From NCBI GenBank assembly GCA_026707335.1, contig JAPOXB010000075.1, positions 1 through 48,734 of the forward strand: a stretch of DNA of 48,734 nt, written 5' to 3'. The DNA comes from Chloroflexota bacterium (GTDB lineage Bacteria > Chloroflexota > Dehalococcoidia > Bin125). The position numbers and the translations under genes were made by a program. A model generated the notes under the pieces. The model saw only the letters and a program-made list of their open reading frames with translations, searched no databases and was not told the DNA's origin. Every line of letters begins with the position of its first letter. Within the stretch, counting starts at the first letter, position 1. Positions 26,501-34,686 of the stretch are shown piece by piece.

Positions 26501-26794
26501 CCCATCCCAGCGGCGTTCGGCATGCTGCGCGACCTGGAGACCCTGCTGCTTGAGGGGAATCGACTGACCGGCCCGATCCCCGCGGAATTGGGGGCGCTGC
26601 CTCGGCTCCGGTCCTTGCAGCTGTTCAACAACCGACTGATTGGACCCATCCCCTTCGATCTGCAGGCGCTGCCGGCCCTGGAACTGCTGAACCTTAGCGG
26701 CAACGCTGGCCTCACCGGCTGCATCCCGCCTGCACTTCACGACGTCCGCTACAACGACCTCGCCGACCTCTCCCTCCCCGACTGCCCGCCGTGA
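23552..26794 (+). CDS. LRR gene F: secreted four-module plant-type LRR protein
   Basis: A 1080-residue paralog with a signal peptide ending near SSQAA. Modules are at about 33-205 (4 LRRs), 206-617 (14), 618-790 (4) and 791-1080 (9). Caps vary: CGNG in module 2, WDSV instead of WDGV in module 2, CQTG in module 4, and the module 3 C-cap reads LTPCIPP. The short modules 1 and 3 alternate with longer ones. Module 2 contains an internal 144-bp (two-LRR) duplication. It converges on hemW with only three bases between the stops. GTG start with extended ribosome site. Confidence 0.9.
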   Translation: MRKYALPSLIAASAALLLVVLAPGSSQAAPPTCENGVVVPDPEANRGLVADCASLLAAKTQLKASTPLNWGADTPIAEWDGVGLGGEPTRVWKLHLRSRGLTGRIAAQLTNVRELRELSLPDNQLTGPIPPALGSLRHLEGLWLNGNQLSGPIPSQLRHSPKLEYLYLGSNGRFTGCVPRALHDVPYNDFASLDLRGCARALPPPFPCGNGIAVPNPAENLGLVSDCVALLAAKDPLRGDVALNWSAAVPIAAWDSVTIDGAPPRVSRLVLSRRVLTGVIPAELGNLANLEVLSLSHNQLTGPIPGALGALTHLRELSLGGNQLSGPIPAVLGALSHLEVLSLDSNSLTGPIPGALGALTHLRELSLGGNQLSGPIPGALGALAALEYLWLQDNQLSGSIPSALGSLSNLRQLRLQYNHLTGAIPAELGLLGRLWELRLHDNQLSGAIPPDLGALPSLGFLLLYNNRLSGVIPPALGMLGRLRNLELYGNQLTGPIPEALGGLTNLRSLWLSRNQLSGPIPVALASLRGLESLGLNENQLTGPIPPQLGSMDHLVYLWLRDNQLTGPVPAELGLLGSLESLRLGGNPGLTGCIPPRLRDVTGHDLADVPLPDCHDSPPPCENGIAVPNPADHPGLVHDCEVLLAAELTLADGASLNWYAGIPITTWDGVTVAGTPPRVQRLELPSHGLGGRIPAVLGSLARLQTLNLESNGLTGVIPAELGDLHDLRDLRLNSNRLAGAIPPTLASRFTLETVYLADNPWLTPCIPPGLRHVPRNDLHDLGLPDCIPGVTLTCQTGSAVANPNGNPGLVGDCTILLAANATLAGDATLNWDVGVPIGSWDGITVRGSPPRVVEIDLQLRGLTGLIPPALGGLSELRKLFLPSNQLRGGIPAELGTLQELRILALSFNELSGSIPRQLGSLHNLEDFTIVGNQLEGEIPAELGSLHKLWQLALSNNQLVGPIPPELGALSRLRHLGLGGNQLTGPIPAAFGMLRDLETLLLEGNRLTGPIPAELGALPRLRSLQLFNNRLIGPIPFDLQALPALELLNLSGNAGLTGCIPPALHDVRYNDLADLSLPDCPP
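24471..24675 (+). repeat. Two-LRR (144-bp period) duplication inside LRR gene F
   Basis: Bases 24471-24531 recur perfectly at 24615-24675, exactly 144 bp (48 residues, two 24-residue repeats) apart. At protein level PGALGALTHLRELSLGGNQL occurs twice. The near-identity shows recent growth of the array by whole repeats. Confidence 0.85.
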
Positions 26795-26797
26795 CGG

Positions 26798-28000
26798 CTA
26801 CACCACCTCCGGCGCGACGACGCGCACGAAGACCTCGTTGGCGAGGCGACGGCCGCGGCGGGTGAGCCGCAGGCGGCCGTTCGACCGCTCGAGCAGCCCC
26901 GACTCCTCCCCCCAGCGCAGGCCCGGCTCGACGACCCCCCACGCCGCCCCGTGGCGCGACCGCAGCGCCGCCTCGTCGATGCCGGCGTTGAGGCGGAGGC
27001 CCAGCACGGCGGCATCGACGGCCGCCGTGGCCGGGTCGACCGACTCCTCCGAGACGACCGCCGCGCGCGCGCCGGCGCCGCCCGCCGCCAGCGCCGCGAC
27101 GTAGCGCGCCGGGCTGCGCTCGACGGCGTAGCGCACGCCGCCGACGAAGCCATGCGCGCCCGGCCCCACGCCCACGTAGTCGCCCTGCCGCCAGTAGACC
27201 AAGTTGTGCCGGCAGGCCCGATCGCGCCCCGCCGTGTCGGCCCGCGCCCAGTTGCTGATTTCGTACTGCCGGTAGCCCAGCGCCGCGAGCCGCTCCTCCG
27301 TCCACTCCGACATCTCCGCCACCACGTCCGGGTCGGCCTCGGTCACCCGCCCCTCGGCGACGCGCTGCGCCAGCGGCGTCCCCTCCTCGACGGTCAGGCC
27401 GTAGCACGACAGGTGGTCGGGGCCCCAAGCCGCGACGCCCTCCAGGCTGCGCCGCCACGACTCGGGCGACTGCCCCGGCAGGCCGAAGATGAGGTCGCAG
27501 TTGATATTGTCGAAGCCCGCCGCCCGCGCCGCGGCGAAGGCGTCGTGCGCCCGCTCCGCGTCGTGCAGGCGGTCGAGGAAGCGCAACTCGCCGGGGTCGA
27601 GCGACTGCACGCCTATCGAGAGCCGGTTCACGCCAGCCGCCCGGTAGGCCGTCAGCCGCTCCGCTCGCACCGACTCCGGATTCGCCTCCAGCGTGATCTC
27701 CGCATCGTCGTCGAGCGCGTAGCCGGCGCGGACGGCGTCGAGGATGCGCCCGATCGACGCCCCCTCCAGCAGGCTGGGCGTCCCCCCGCCGATGAACACC
27801 GTCGGCACGGGCCGCCCGGCGACGGCCGCCGACCAGCCGCGAAGTTCCGTCAGCAGCGCCGACTCCCAGGCCGGGATCGCCTCCTCCATCCCCGCGTACG
27901 AGTTGAAGTCGCAGTAGGCGCACTTCACGGTGCAGAACGGCACGTGCACGTACACGCTGACCGGGGCCGGGGACGGCGTCGGGTCGGAAGGGGCGTTCAC
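26798..28000 (-). CDS. hemW: HemW-type radical SAM heme chaperone / coproporphyrinogen-III oxidase-like protein
   Basis: A 400-residue radical SAM protein. C23, C27 and C30 form CxxxCxxC within PFCTVKCAYCDF, and GGGTPSLL, SIGVQSLD and HNLVYWRQGDYVGVGPGAHGF are all present. This is the HemW/HemN-like family; HemW homologs bind heme and deliver it to respiratory proteins, and true HemN activity is unlikely. A C-terminal winged-helix-like region ends the protein. The start was placed at GTG 28000: homologs begin shortly before the VYVHVPFC strand, and TACACT lies exactly six bases upstream, predicting a leaderless mRNA. The longer frame upstream overlaps aspS and is not supported. It is divergent from aspS. 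Confidence 0.9.
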   Translation of the reverse strand: MNAPSDPTPSPAPVSVYVHVPFCTVKCAYCDFNSYAGMEEAIPAWESALLTELRGWSAAVAGRPVPTVFIGGGTPSLLEGASIGRILDAVRAGYALDDDAEITLEANPESVRAERLTAYRAAGVNRLSIGVQSLDPGELRFLDRLHDAERAHDAFAAARAAGFDNINCDLIFGLPGQSPESWRRSLEGVAAWGPDHLSCYGLTVEEGTPLAQRVAEGRVTEADPDVVAEMSEWTEERLAALGYRQYEISNWARADTAGRDRACRHNLVYWRQGDYVGVGPGAHGFVGGVRYAVERSPARYVAALAAGGAGARAAVVSEESVDPATAAVDAAVLGLRLNAGIDEAALRSRHGAAWGVVEPGLRWGEESGLLERSNGRLRLTRRGRRLANEVFVRVVAPEVV

Positions 28001-28006
28001 ACTCGA

Positions 28007-28012
28007 AGTGTA
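28007..28012 (-). promoter_or_regulatory. -10 element of hemW, leaderless arrangement
   Basis: TACACT on the minus strand followed by six bases and the GTG start. The -35 is not clear. Confidence 0.4.
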
Positions 28013-28033
28013 TCCGCGACGCGGCGGCCCGCG

Positions 28034-28062
28034 TTGATCGCGATCGGGCCGCATGGCACAGT
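28034..28062 (+). promoter_or_regulatory. Possible aspS promoter
   Basis: TTGATC (28034-28039) and CACAGT (28057-28062) are separated by 17 bases and lie 52 bases before the aspS start. The -10 is a weak match. Confidence 0.3.
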
Positions 28063-28114
28063 GGCCCGGCGTCGCGGATCGGCCGCGACCGCCGAGTAAC
28101 AGATGAGGTGGGGC

Positions 28115-29908
28115 GTGCTCAAGACGCACAACTGCGGGGACCTGCGCGTGCGGCACGTCGGCGAGGAGGTCACGCTGGCCGGCTGGGTGCACCGCCGGCG
28201 CGACCACGGCGGGGTCACCTTCATCGACCTGCGCGACCGCAGCGGCGTGGTGCAGATCGTCTTCCACGCTGGCGTTGACTCAGATGCCTCGTTGACCGCG
28301 CTGCCCGGCGTGCGCAACGAGTACGTCCTGCGCGTGAGCGGCGAGGTCGTCGAGCGCGCCGAGGAGACGAAGAACCCCAACCTCGGCACCGGCGACGTCG
28401 AGGTCCAGGCCGCGACGCTGGAGGTCCTCAACGAGGCCAAGACGCCTCCCTTCGCCATCGTCGACGACGTCGAGGTCGATGAGATGCTGCGGCTCCAGTA
28501 CCGCTACGTCGACCTGCGGCGCCCGGTCATGCAGCGCGCCATCGAGATGCGCCACGGCACGAACCAGTACATCCGCAACTTCATGACCGGCCGCGGCTTC
28601 AGCGAGGTCGAGACGCCGATCATGGTCGCGGCCACGCCCGAAGGCGCGCGCGACTACCTGGTGCCCAGCCGCCTACGCCCGGGCGCCTTCTACGCGCTGC
28701 CCCAGTCGCCGCAGCAGCTCAAGCAGCTGCTGATGGTCGGCGGGCTGGAGCGCTACTTCCAGATCGCGCGCTGCTTCCGCGACGAGGACTTCCGCGCCGA
28801 CCGCCAAGCCGAGTTCACCCAGCTCGACATCGAGGTCTCCTTCGTCGAGGAGGACGACATCCTCTCGATGCTGGAGGAACTCTTCCACGGCCTCAGTCGC
28901 GCGCTGCGCACCGACCTGCACGTGCCGACGCCCTTCCCCCGCCTGACCTACGCCGACGTCATGGAGCGCTTCGGCAGCGACAAGCCCGACCTCCGCTACG
29001 ACCTCGAACTGTCCGATTGCTCCGACCTCGTCCGCGAGAGCGGCTTCGGCGTCTTCCGCGGCGCCGTCGAGGCGGGCGGGCGCGTGCGCGCCGTCGTCAT
29101 GCCGGGCGGTGCGTCGCTCTCGCGCAAGCAGGTCGACGAGTTCACCGAGCTGGCCAAGACGATGGGCGCCAAGGGGCTCGTCTCCATCCAGTTCACCGCG
29201 CCGCCGGCGGATGCGACCGAGGACGACGTGCGGTCCCCGGTTCTGCGCCACATCGGCATCGAGACCGCCCGCGCCATCGGCGTGCGCTGCGAGGCGAAAT
29301 CGGGCGACCTCGTGCTCATCGCCGCCGGGCCGGACGGCGTCGTCAACACCGTGCTCGACGGCTTGCGCCGCGACATCGCCCGCCGCCTCGACCTGGCCGA
29401 CCCCGACGTCCTGCAGTTCGCCTTCATCACCGACTTCCCGATGTTCGAGTGGGATGCCGACGGTCGTCGCTGGGACGCCCTGCACCACCCCTTCACCGCC
29501 CCCAACGCCGCCGACCTGCCCCTGCTCGACAGCGACCCAGCCCGCGCCCGCGCCCGCGCCTACGACCTCATCGCCAGCGGCTACGAGCTGGGCTCGGGCT
29601 CCATCCGCATCCACCAGCGCGCCCTGCAGTCGCGCGTCTTCGACCTGCTGGGCATCGGCCCGGAGGAGCAGGAGGCCCGTTTCGGCCACATGCTGCGCGC
29701 CTTCGAGTACGGCGCGCCGCCGCACGGGGGCTTCGCCGTCGGGCTGGACCGGGTCGTGATGCTGCTGATGGGCGTCGAGAACATCCGCGAGGTCATCGCG
29801 TTTCCGAAGACCCAGTCGGCCACCGACCCGCTCACAGGGGCGCCCTCGCCCGTGACCGCGGAGCAACTCGACGAGTTGGGCATCCGTTTGGCCGTCCCGC
29901 CGTCGTGA
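28115..29908 (+). CDS. aspS: Aspartyl-tRNA synthetase, bacterial type
   Basis: A 597-residue class II synthetase of bacterial length. It has an N-terminal OB-fold anticodon domain (GWVHRRRDHGGVTFIDLRDR), the catalytic core with RCFRDEDFRADRQAEFTQLD, and the bacterial GAD insertion from about 280 to 410. C-terminal motifs include HPFTAPN, GYELGSGSIRIH and the motif 3 segment around GLDRVVMLLMG. GTG at 28115 was preferred over ATG 28103 because family members begin close to the LKTHNCGDLR-like segment and AGGTG precedes it by four bases. Whether it also charges tRNA-Asn cannot be decided here, since asnS and gatCAB are not in view. It converges on LRR gene G. Confidence 0.95.
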   Translation: MLKTHNCGDLRVRHVGEEVTLAGWVHRRRDHGGVTFIDLRDRSGVVQIVFHAGVDSDASLTALPGVRNEYVLRVSGEVVERAEETKNPNLGTGDVEVQAATLEVLNEAKTPPFAIVDDVEVDEMLRLQYRYVDLRRPVMQRAIEMRHGTNQYIRNFMTGRGFSEVETPIMVAATPEGARDYLVPSRLRPGAFYALPQSPQQLKQLLMVGGLERYFQIARCFRDEDFRADRQAEFTQLDIEVSFVEEDDILSMLEELFHGLSRALRTDLHVPTPFPRLTYADVMERFGSDKPDLRYDLELSDCSDLVRESGFGVFRGAVEAGGRVRAVVMPGGASLSRKQVDEFTELAKTMGAKGLVSIQFTAPPADATEDDVRSPVLRHIGIETARAIGVRCEAKSGDLVLIAAGPDGVVNTVLDGLRRDIARRLDLADPDVLQFAFITDFPMFEWDADGRRWDALHHPFTAPNAADLPLLDSDPARARARAYDLIASGYELGSGSIRIHQRALQSRVFDLLGIGPEEQEARFGHMLRAFEYGAPPHGGFAVGLDRVVMLLMGVENIREVIAFPKTQSATDPLTGAPSPVTAEQLDELGIRLAVPPS

Positions 29909-29942
29909 TGGCCGGCGTGGCGCGTCCGAGTTAGCCACCCGC

Positions 29943-31595
29943 TTACTCCGGGACCTCGCCCAGGCGCGCGGACGCGGCGATGTAGTCGAAGACGTCCGAG
30001 ATCGTGACTGACGTGATGTCTTCGGCCGGAGCGACCTCGCGATACCATTCCTCGCCGTCGTGCATACCGAGACAAAGTTCCGACTCTTCTGCCACGTCAG
30101 TGAGGCAGATGGAGACCCCGGCGTGGTCCAGGATGAGCGACTCCCATTTCACCTGATGTTCGCTCGTCGGGATGTCGAGGATGAGAGGTGGCAGCCGTGG
30201 ATCGATCGCGAAGGAATACGTGCCCGGGCGGAGCGGTGGGCCGCCCAGGAATGTATACGCGAGTGCGGCCACTGGAGGCGGCGTCACGACGCGGAACGTG
30301 GTCCTGGCTACCACATGCCCCTCTGCCGGTCGCGGTCCCGTTCGCATCGCCCGCAGGTCGAACGTGATCACGTCGGCGGCGCCCTCGAATGGGATGGGCG
30401 TGAACGTGTAGGTGGTCCGGGCGGGCGCGACCGCCCGGTCGCCCGAGGTGGGCGCCGGCCCGGCCACCGGCCGCCGCTCCAGCGCGAACTCCGTGAAGCC
30501 CGCTGGGAGCGACGCCGTCGTGACCACCGTCACCTGCTGCCCGCGGCGCACGTGGTATCGCCCCTGGTCGTCCGGCTCGATGATCGCCGCGTCTAGGATG
30601 TCGGCCACGTCGGCGTAGTCCTCCGGCGCGCCCCGGTAGACCGCCTGGATGCAGCGTGAGTCGGCGGGGCCGGCGACGGCCGTGCCGTCCGCGCAGCGGA
30701 TGGGCGGGGGCGGAGGACAGTCCGGGAGGGGGACACGGCCCAAGTCGTTCCCGCGGATGCGCCGGAGGGGCGCCGGGACGCAGCCGGTCAGGCCGGGGTT
30801 GCGACCGAGCTCCAGGTACGCCAGCTCCTTCAGTTCCGCAAGCCGCGGTGGGATCGGGCCGCTGAGGTCGTTGCCGCGCAGATAGAGCGTGGTCAGGGCG
30901 GGCGGGAAACCGAGTTCGGTCGGGATCGCGCCGCTGAGTTGGTTGTGGGACAGGGCCAGGTTCCGCAGCGCGAACAGCGCGCCCAAGTCGGCCGGGATCG
31001 GACCGGTCAGCGCGTTGCTCTGCAGCCACAGTGATCGCAGTCCCGGCAGGAATCTCAGGGAGGCGGGGATCGGGCCGCTGAGTTGGTTGTTGCTCAGGGC
31101 CAGGGAGCGCAGGTCGCGCAGCGATCCCAACGCCGGGGGGATGGGACCGGTCAGCCGGTTCTGGTGCAGCCAGAGGTACCGCAGGCCACGCAGATCCCCC
31201 AGCGCGGCGGGGATCGGGCCCGTCAACTTGTTGAAGGACAGGTCGAGGCGCCAGAGCGTGTCCAGGCCGGCCAGTTCCGGCGGGATGCGGCCCGTGAGAC
31301 CTCGGCGTGACAGGTCGATCTCTCGCACGCGCGCCGGCTCGCCGGCGACGCTGACGCCGTCCCAGGCCCTGATAGGGATGCCGGCGTCCCAGTTGAGGAT
31401 GGTCCCGCCGGCCAGGGTGGCTTTGACGCCGAGCAGGACATCGCAGTCGAAGACGAGGTGCCAGTCGGCAAACGGGTCGCGCACGGCGGCGCCGTTCTCG
31501 CAGGTTCGGTCCGCGGCCTCGGCCGGCCCGCCGCCCGCCAGGACGCCGGTGCCCACCAGCACCGCGATCACTGCCGCGACGAGTCGCACCGGCAC
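29943..31595 (-). CDS. LRR gene G: secreted single-module plant-type LRR protein with a non-LRR beta-rich tail
   Basis: A 550-residue, inverted family member. After the signal peptide, one module (about 30-290) has an N-cap TCENGAAVRDPFADWH, WDGV, about 8 LRRs and a C-cap ending LPDCPPP. A degenerate start of a second cap follows (CADGTAVAGPADSRC). From there the protein leaves the LRR pattern for about 245 residues that look beta-rich, perhaps two Ig-like domains, with two cysteines (SICLTD, ELCLG). GTG 31595 was chosen because GGGGGGATCC sits immediately before it, echoing the paralogs; ATG 31607 is the alternative. TAGGCT 34 bases upstream mirrors the paralog promoters. The tail family was not recognised. 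Confidence 0.85.
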   Translation of the reverse strand: MPVRLVAAVIAVLVGTGVLAGGGPAEAADRTCENGAAVRDPFADWHLVFDCDVLLGVKATLAGGTILNWDAGIPIRAWDGVSVAGEPARVREIDLSRRGLTGRIPPELAGLDTLWRLDLSFNKLTGPIPAALGDLRGLRYLWLHQNRLTGPIPPALGSLRDLRSLALSNNQLSGPIPASLRFLPGLRSLWLQSNALTGPIPADLGALFALRNLALSHNQLSGAIPTELGFPPALTTLYLRGNDLSGPIPPRLAELKELAYLELGRNPGLTGCVPAPLRRIRGNDLGRVPLPDCPPPPPIRCADGTAVAGPADSRCIQAVYRGAPEDYADVADILDAAIIEPDDQGRYHVRRGQQVTVVTTASLPAGFTEFALERRPVAGPAPTSGDRAVAPARTTYTFTPIPFEGAADVITFDLRAMRTGPRPAEGHVVARTTFRVVTPPPVAALAYTFLGGPPLRPGTYSFAIDPRLPPLILDIPTSEHQVKWESLILDHAGVSICLTDVAEESELCLGMHDGEEWYREVAPAEDITSVTISDVFDYIAASARLGEVPE

Positions 31596-31741
31596 GGATC
31601 CCCCCATCCGGCTGTCGCCGCCCCCCGGCAGCCTACCCCCCAATCCGACCGCGCGGCGCGGCCGTATCTTCCGCATGAGTGCCCGCCCGGACGGCGATCA
31701 CTTCTCCCAGTCGAGCCAATCCCTATCGAGACGGATGCGGT

Positions 31742-31749
31742 GATAACCT
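31742..31749 (+). promoter_or_regulatory. Extended -10-like element upstream of the ABC substrate-binding gene
   Basis: TGATAACCT contains a TGn extended -10 with TAACCT at 31744-31749, 44 bases before the ATG at 31794. It lies in the divergent gap shared with LRR gene G. No -35 was recognised. Confidence 0.35.
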
Positions 31750-31793
31750 GCCCCGGACGGAGGCGGACGGGGCCTGCGAGTGAATGAGGATCG

Positions 31794-33599
31794 ATGAACC
31801 GCGTGCTGACCACTCCCACCATCTTCACGACCCAGACCACGCTGGCCCTCGCGCGCTGGGCCGTGGTGCTGCTGCTGATCGCCGGCGCGGGGATCGCGCT
31901 GGCGGCCTGCGGCGGCGATGACGCCAGCGACGACAGCGCCGCCCGCGCCACGTCGGCCACGCGCGGCGAGCGCGAGGGGACCGCCGCCGACGCCCAGGCC
32001 GGCGCACAGTCCGATCAGGCGGCGCAGGGCCAGAGCCAGGCGCAAGCCCAGGCCCAGGCCGAGGAGCGGCCCACGCCGGTCGCGGCGGGCCCGTCCGGCA
32101 ACGACCTGCGCCTCGCCTTTTCCTCGCCCCTCACCCTCGACCCCGCCCTCACGACCACCGTCTCCTCGGCCCGCTTCGTGGTCGAGATCTTCGGCGGGCT
32201 GCTCAGCCTCAGCCCCGACTTGCAGTTGATCCCCGACCTCGCCGAGGCGCTGCCCGAGCTCACCCAGAACGACGACGGCACCGTCACCTACACGTTCCAC
32301 CTGCGCCGCGACGCGCTCTTCCACAACGGCCGCCGCGTCCGGGCCGACGACGTCAAGTGGAGCATCGAGCGCCACGCCAACCCGGAGACCTTCTCCCCCG
32401 TCGCGCCCGATTTCCTGGGCGACATCATCGGCGCCGTGGACTACATGCGCGGCCGGGCCGACGAGATCAGCGGCATCGAGGTGGTCGACGACAACACGAT
32501 CCAGATCACCATCGACTCACCGAAGCCCTACTTCCTCTTCAAGCTCACCTACCCAACGTCCTTCGTGGTCGATCGCCAGCAGGTCGAGAACGACCCGCGC
32601 AACTGGGCCTCGCGGCCCAACGGCACGGGCCCCTTCCAGTTGGCCGAGTGGAACCTGGGCGAGGGCCTCGTGCTGGAGCGCTGGGACCGCTACCACCTCG
32701 AGCCGGCGCTGGTCGACCGCGTGCTCGTGCGCTTCGCCGGCGGCGGCCTGACGCAGTACGAGAACAATGAGGTGGACATCGCCGACATCGGCACGAACGA
32801 CATCGAGCGCGCCCGCGACCCCAACTCCGACCTGAACGCGGAGTTCGTCAGCCGCGACGAGCTCTCCATCTTCTACATCGGCTTCAACACCCAGCAGCCG
32901 CCCTTCGACGACCGCGACGTGCGCCGCGCCCTGGCCATGGCGATCGACAAGCAGACCATCTCGGAGGTGGTGCTGCAGTCCATCGTCCCGGCGGCGCACG
33001 GCATCATCCCGCCCGGCCTGGCCGCCTTCGACCCCGACTTCGGCGGCATCCCCTTCGACCCGGAGCTGGCCAAGGAGTTGCTCGACAACTCGTCCTACGC
33101 GGGCACGGCCTTCCTGGAGAACATCCGCGTCACCGTACCCGGGGCGGGCGCCACGCCGGGCAACGTCATCGTCGCCATCCAGGACATGTGGAGCACCAAC
33201 CTGGGCTTGCAGGTGGAGATCCAGCAGGTCGAGGCGGCCAACTTCTTCTCCGAGCTCGACCAGGGCCTCTACCAGGCCTTCAGCCTGGGCTGGATCCTCG
33301 ACTACCCGGATCCGGAGAACCTCGTCGACCTGCTCTTCCACTCCGCCTCGCTGCAGAACAACCCCGCCTACCAGAGCGACGAGCTGGACGCCCTGGTCGA
33401 GGCGGCGCGGGTCGAACTCGACCCCGACCGGCGCATCGAGCTGTACCGCGAGGCCGAGCGCGTCATCGTCGAGGACGCGCCCTGGGTGCCGCTGTTCTTC
33501 GGCACCACCAACCAGGTCATCAAGCCGTATGTGTCCGGCTACGTGCCGCCACGCTCGATCATCCCGCACCTGCGCTACATCGGGCTGAACATGCGGTAG
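31794..33599 (+). CDS. ABC importer substrate-binding lipoprotein, peptide/SBP_bac_5 family
   Basis: A 601-residue family 5 solute-binding protein. A signal peptide ends in the lipobox LAAC (Cys39), followed by an acidic and then Gln/Ala-rich tether of about 50 residues. The mature domain has the SBP_bac_5 pattern: LTLDPALTT, LSPDLQLIPDLAEALPE, YTFHLRRDALFHNGR, DDVKWSIERH and later FSLGWILDYPDPENL. It would be anchored outside the membrane and deliver oligopeptides or similar ligands to the two permeases encoded next. GAGGA precedes the ATG. The ligand cannot be predicted from sequence. Confidence 0.92.
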   Translation: MNRVLTTPTIFTTQTTLALARWAVVLLLIAGAGIALAACGGDDASDDSAARATSATRGEREGTAADAQAGAQSDQAAQGQSQAQAQAQAEERPTPVAAGPSGNDLRLAFSSPLTLDPALTTTVSSARFVVEIFGGLLSLSPDLQLIPDLAEALPELTQNDDGTVTYTFHLRRDALFHNGRRVRADDVKWSIERHANPETFSPVAPDFLGDIIGAVDYMRGRADEISGIEVVDDNTIQITIDSPKPYFLFKLTYPTSFVVDRQQVENDPRNWASRPNGTGPFQLAEWNLGEGLVLERWDRYHLEPALVDRVLVRFAGGGLTQYENNEVDIADIGTNDIERARDPNSDLNAEFVSRDELSIFYIGFNTQQPPFDDRDVRRALAMAIDKQTISEVVLQSIVPAAHGIIPPGLAAFDPDFGGIPFDPELAKELLDNSSYAGTAFLENIRVTVPGAGATPGNVIVAIQDMWSTNLGLQVEIQQVEAANFFSELDQGLYQAFSLGWILDYPDPENLVDLLFHSASLQNNPAYQSDELDALVEAARVELDPDRRIELYREAERVIVEDAPWVPLFFGTTNQVIKPYVSGYVPPRSIIPHLRYIGLNMR

Positions 33600-33702
33600 A
33601 TATGCGGTAGCGCCGGAGCGCGGCGGGCGCACGGCGCGCCCGCCGCGGGGGCCCAGCAGCGGAATGTGGCGGCACGAGCCCGCGGCCGGAGGGTGACGGC
33701 GC

Positions 33703-34686
33703 ATGAGTTCCAGCCTCTGGATCTTCATCGCGCGCCGCGTCGCCATCGCGCCGATCACCCTCTTCGCGGTGCTACTCGTCACCTTCGCCCTCACGCAGGT
33801 GGCGCCCGGCGACCCCGTCCGCATCATCACCGGCCAGCGCACGCCCGACCCCGAGCGCGCCGAGCTGATCCGCGAGGAGTTCGGGCTCAAGGGATCCTTC
33901 CCGGAGCGCTTCGGCAACTACGTGGTCGGCTTCGTCCAGGGCGACCTCGGCCTGTCGTACTTCAACCGCAGCCCCCAGCGCACCGTGCAGGAGTTGCTGG
34001 GCGAGCGCATCTGGGTCTCCGCCCAACTGGGGCTCATCTCGCTGGCGCTGACCTACCTGCTGGGCATCCCGCTGGGTGTCTACGCCGCCCTGCACCGGGG
34101 CGACTGGAAGGACCCCGGCTTGATCGGTGGGCTGATGGTGTTCAACGCCGTCCCCTCGCTGGTCTTCCTGCCCCTCTTCGCCTGGCTGCTCGTCTTCCAA
34201 CTCGACGCCTTCTTCCAGTTCTTCGGCTTCGACATTCCCGCCGTCTGGGTGCCCGGCGACCCGGCCTCGTATCTGATCCCGGTGGTCGTGCTCACCCTGC
34301 CCGGCCTGGCGGGCATGGCCCGCTTCGTGCGCGTCAGCGTGCTCACCGTGATCGATGAGGACTACGTGCGCACCGCCCGCGCCAAGGGGCTGGGGCAGCG
34401 CGCCGTCGTCTACCGGCACGTGCTGCGCAACGCGCTGCTGCCCCTCTCGACCGTGATGGGGCTGAGCATCGTGGGCGTCGTCGGCGGCGCGATCATCGTC
34501 GAGACGCTCTACGGCGTGCCGGGCATCGGCGCCTTCATCTTCCAATCGGTGCTGCAGCGCGACTTCAACGTGCTGCTCGGCTTCACGATGCTCGTCGCGA
34601 CGCTGCTGGTCGTCTCCAACCTGATCGTCGACATCTGCTACGTCTTCATCGACCCCCGCATTCGCTACACCCGGCGCGCCGTATGA
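33703..34686 (+). CDS. ABC importer permease, DppB/OppB family
   Basis: A 327-residue inner-membrane permease with the DppB layout: N-terminal helix, the segment APGDP, a periplasmic loop, then five helices. The cytoplasmic EAA loop is visible as DEDYVRTARAKGLGQRAVVYRHVLRNALLP, which contacts the ATPase. It ends in YVFIDPRIRY, a typical family tail. GGAGGG precedes the ATG by nine bases, and the stop overlaps the next permease start (ATGA). The ATPase partners DppD/F are not downstream and must be encoded elsewhere. Confidence 0.93.
   Translation: MSSSLWIFIARRVAIAPITLFAVLLVTFALTQVAPGDPVRIITGQRTPDPERAELIREEFGLKGSFPERFGNYVVGFVQGDLGLSYFNRSPQRTVQELLGERIWVSAQLGLISLALTYLLGIPLGVYAALHRGDWKDPGLIGGLMVFNAVPSLVFLPLFAWLLVFQLDAFFQFFGFDIPAVWVPGDPASYLIPVVVLTLPGLAGMARFVRVSVLTVIDEDYVRTARAKGLGQRAVVYRHVLRNALLPLSTVMGLSIVGVVGGAIIVETLYGVPGIGAFIFQSVLQRDFNVLLGFTMLVATLLVVSNLIVDICYVFIDPRIRYTRRAV

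Noticed and set aside
9415..26794. LRR receptor kinases or surface-anchored proteins
   Set aside because: No transmembrane helix, LPXTG, lipobox, S-layer or autotransporter-type C-terminus; proteins A-F stop right after PDCPP.
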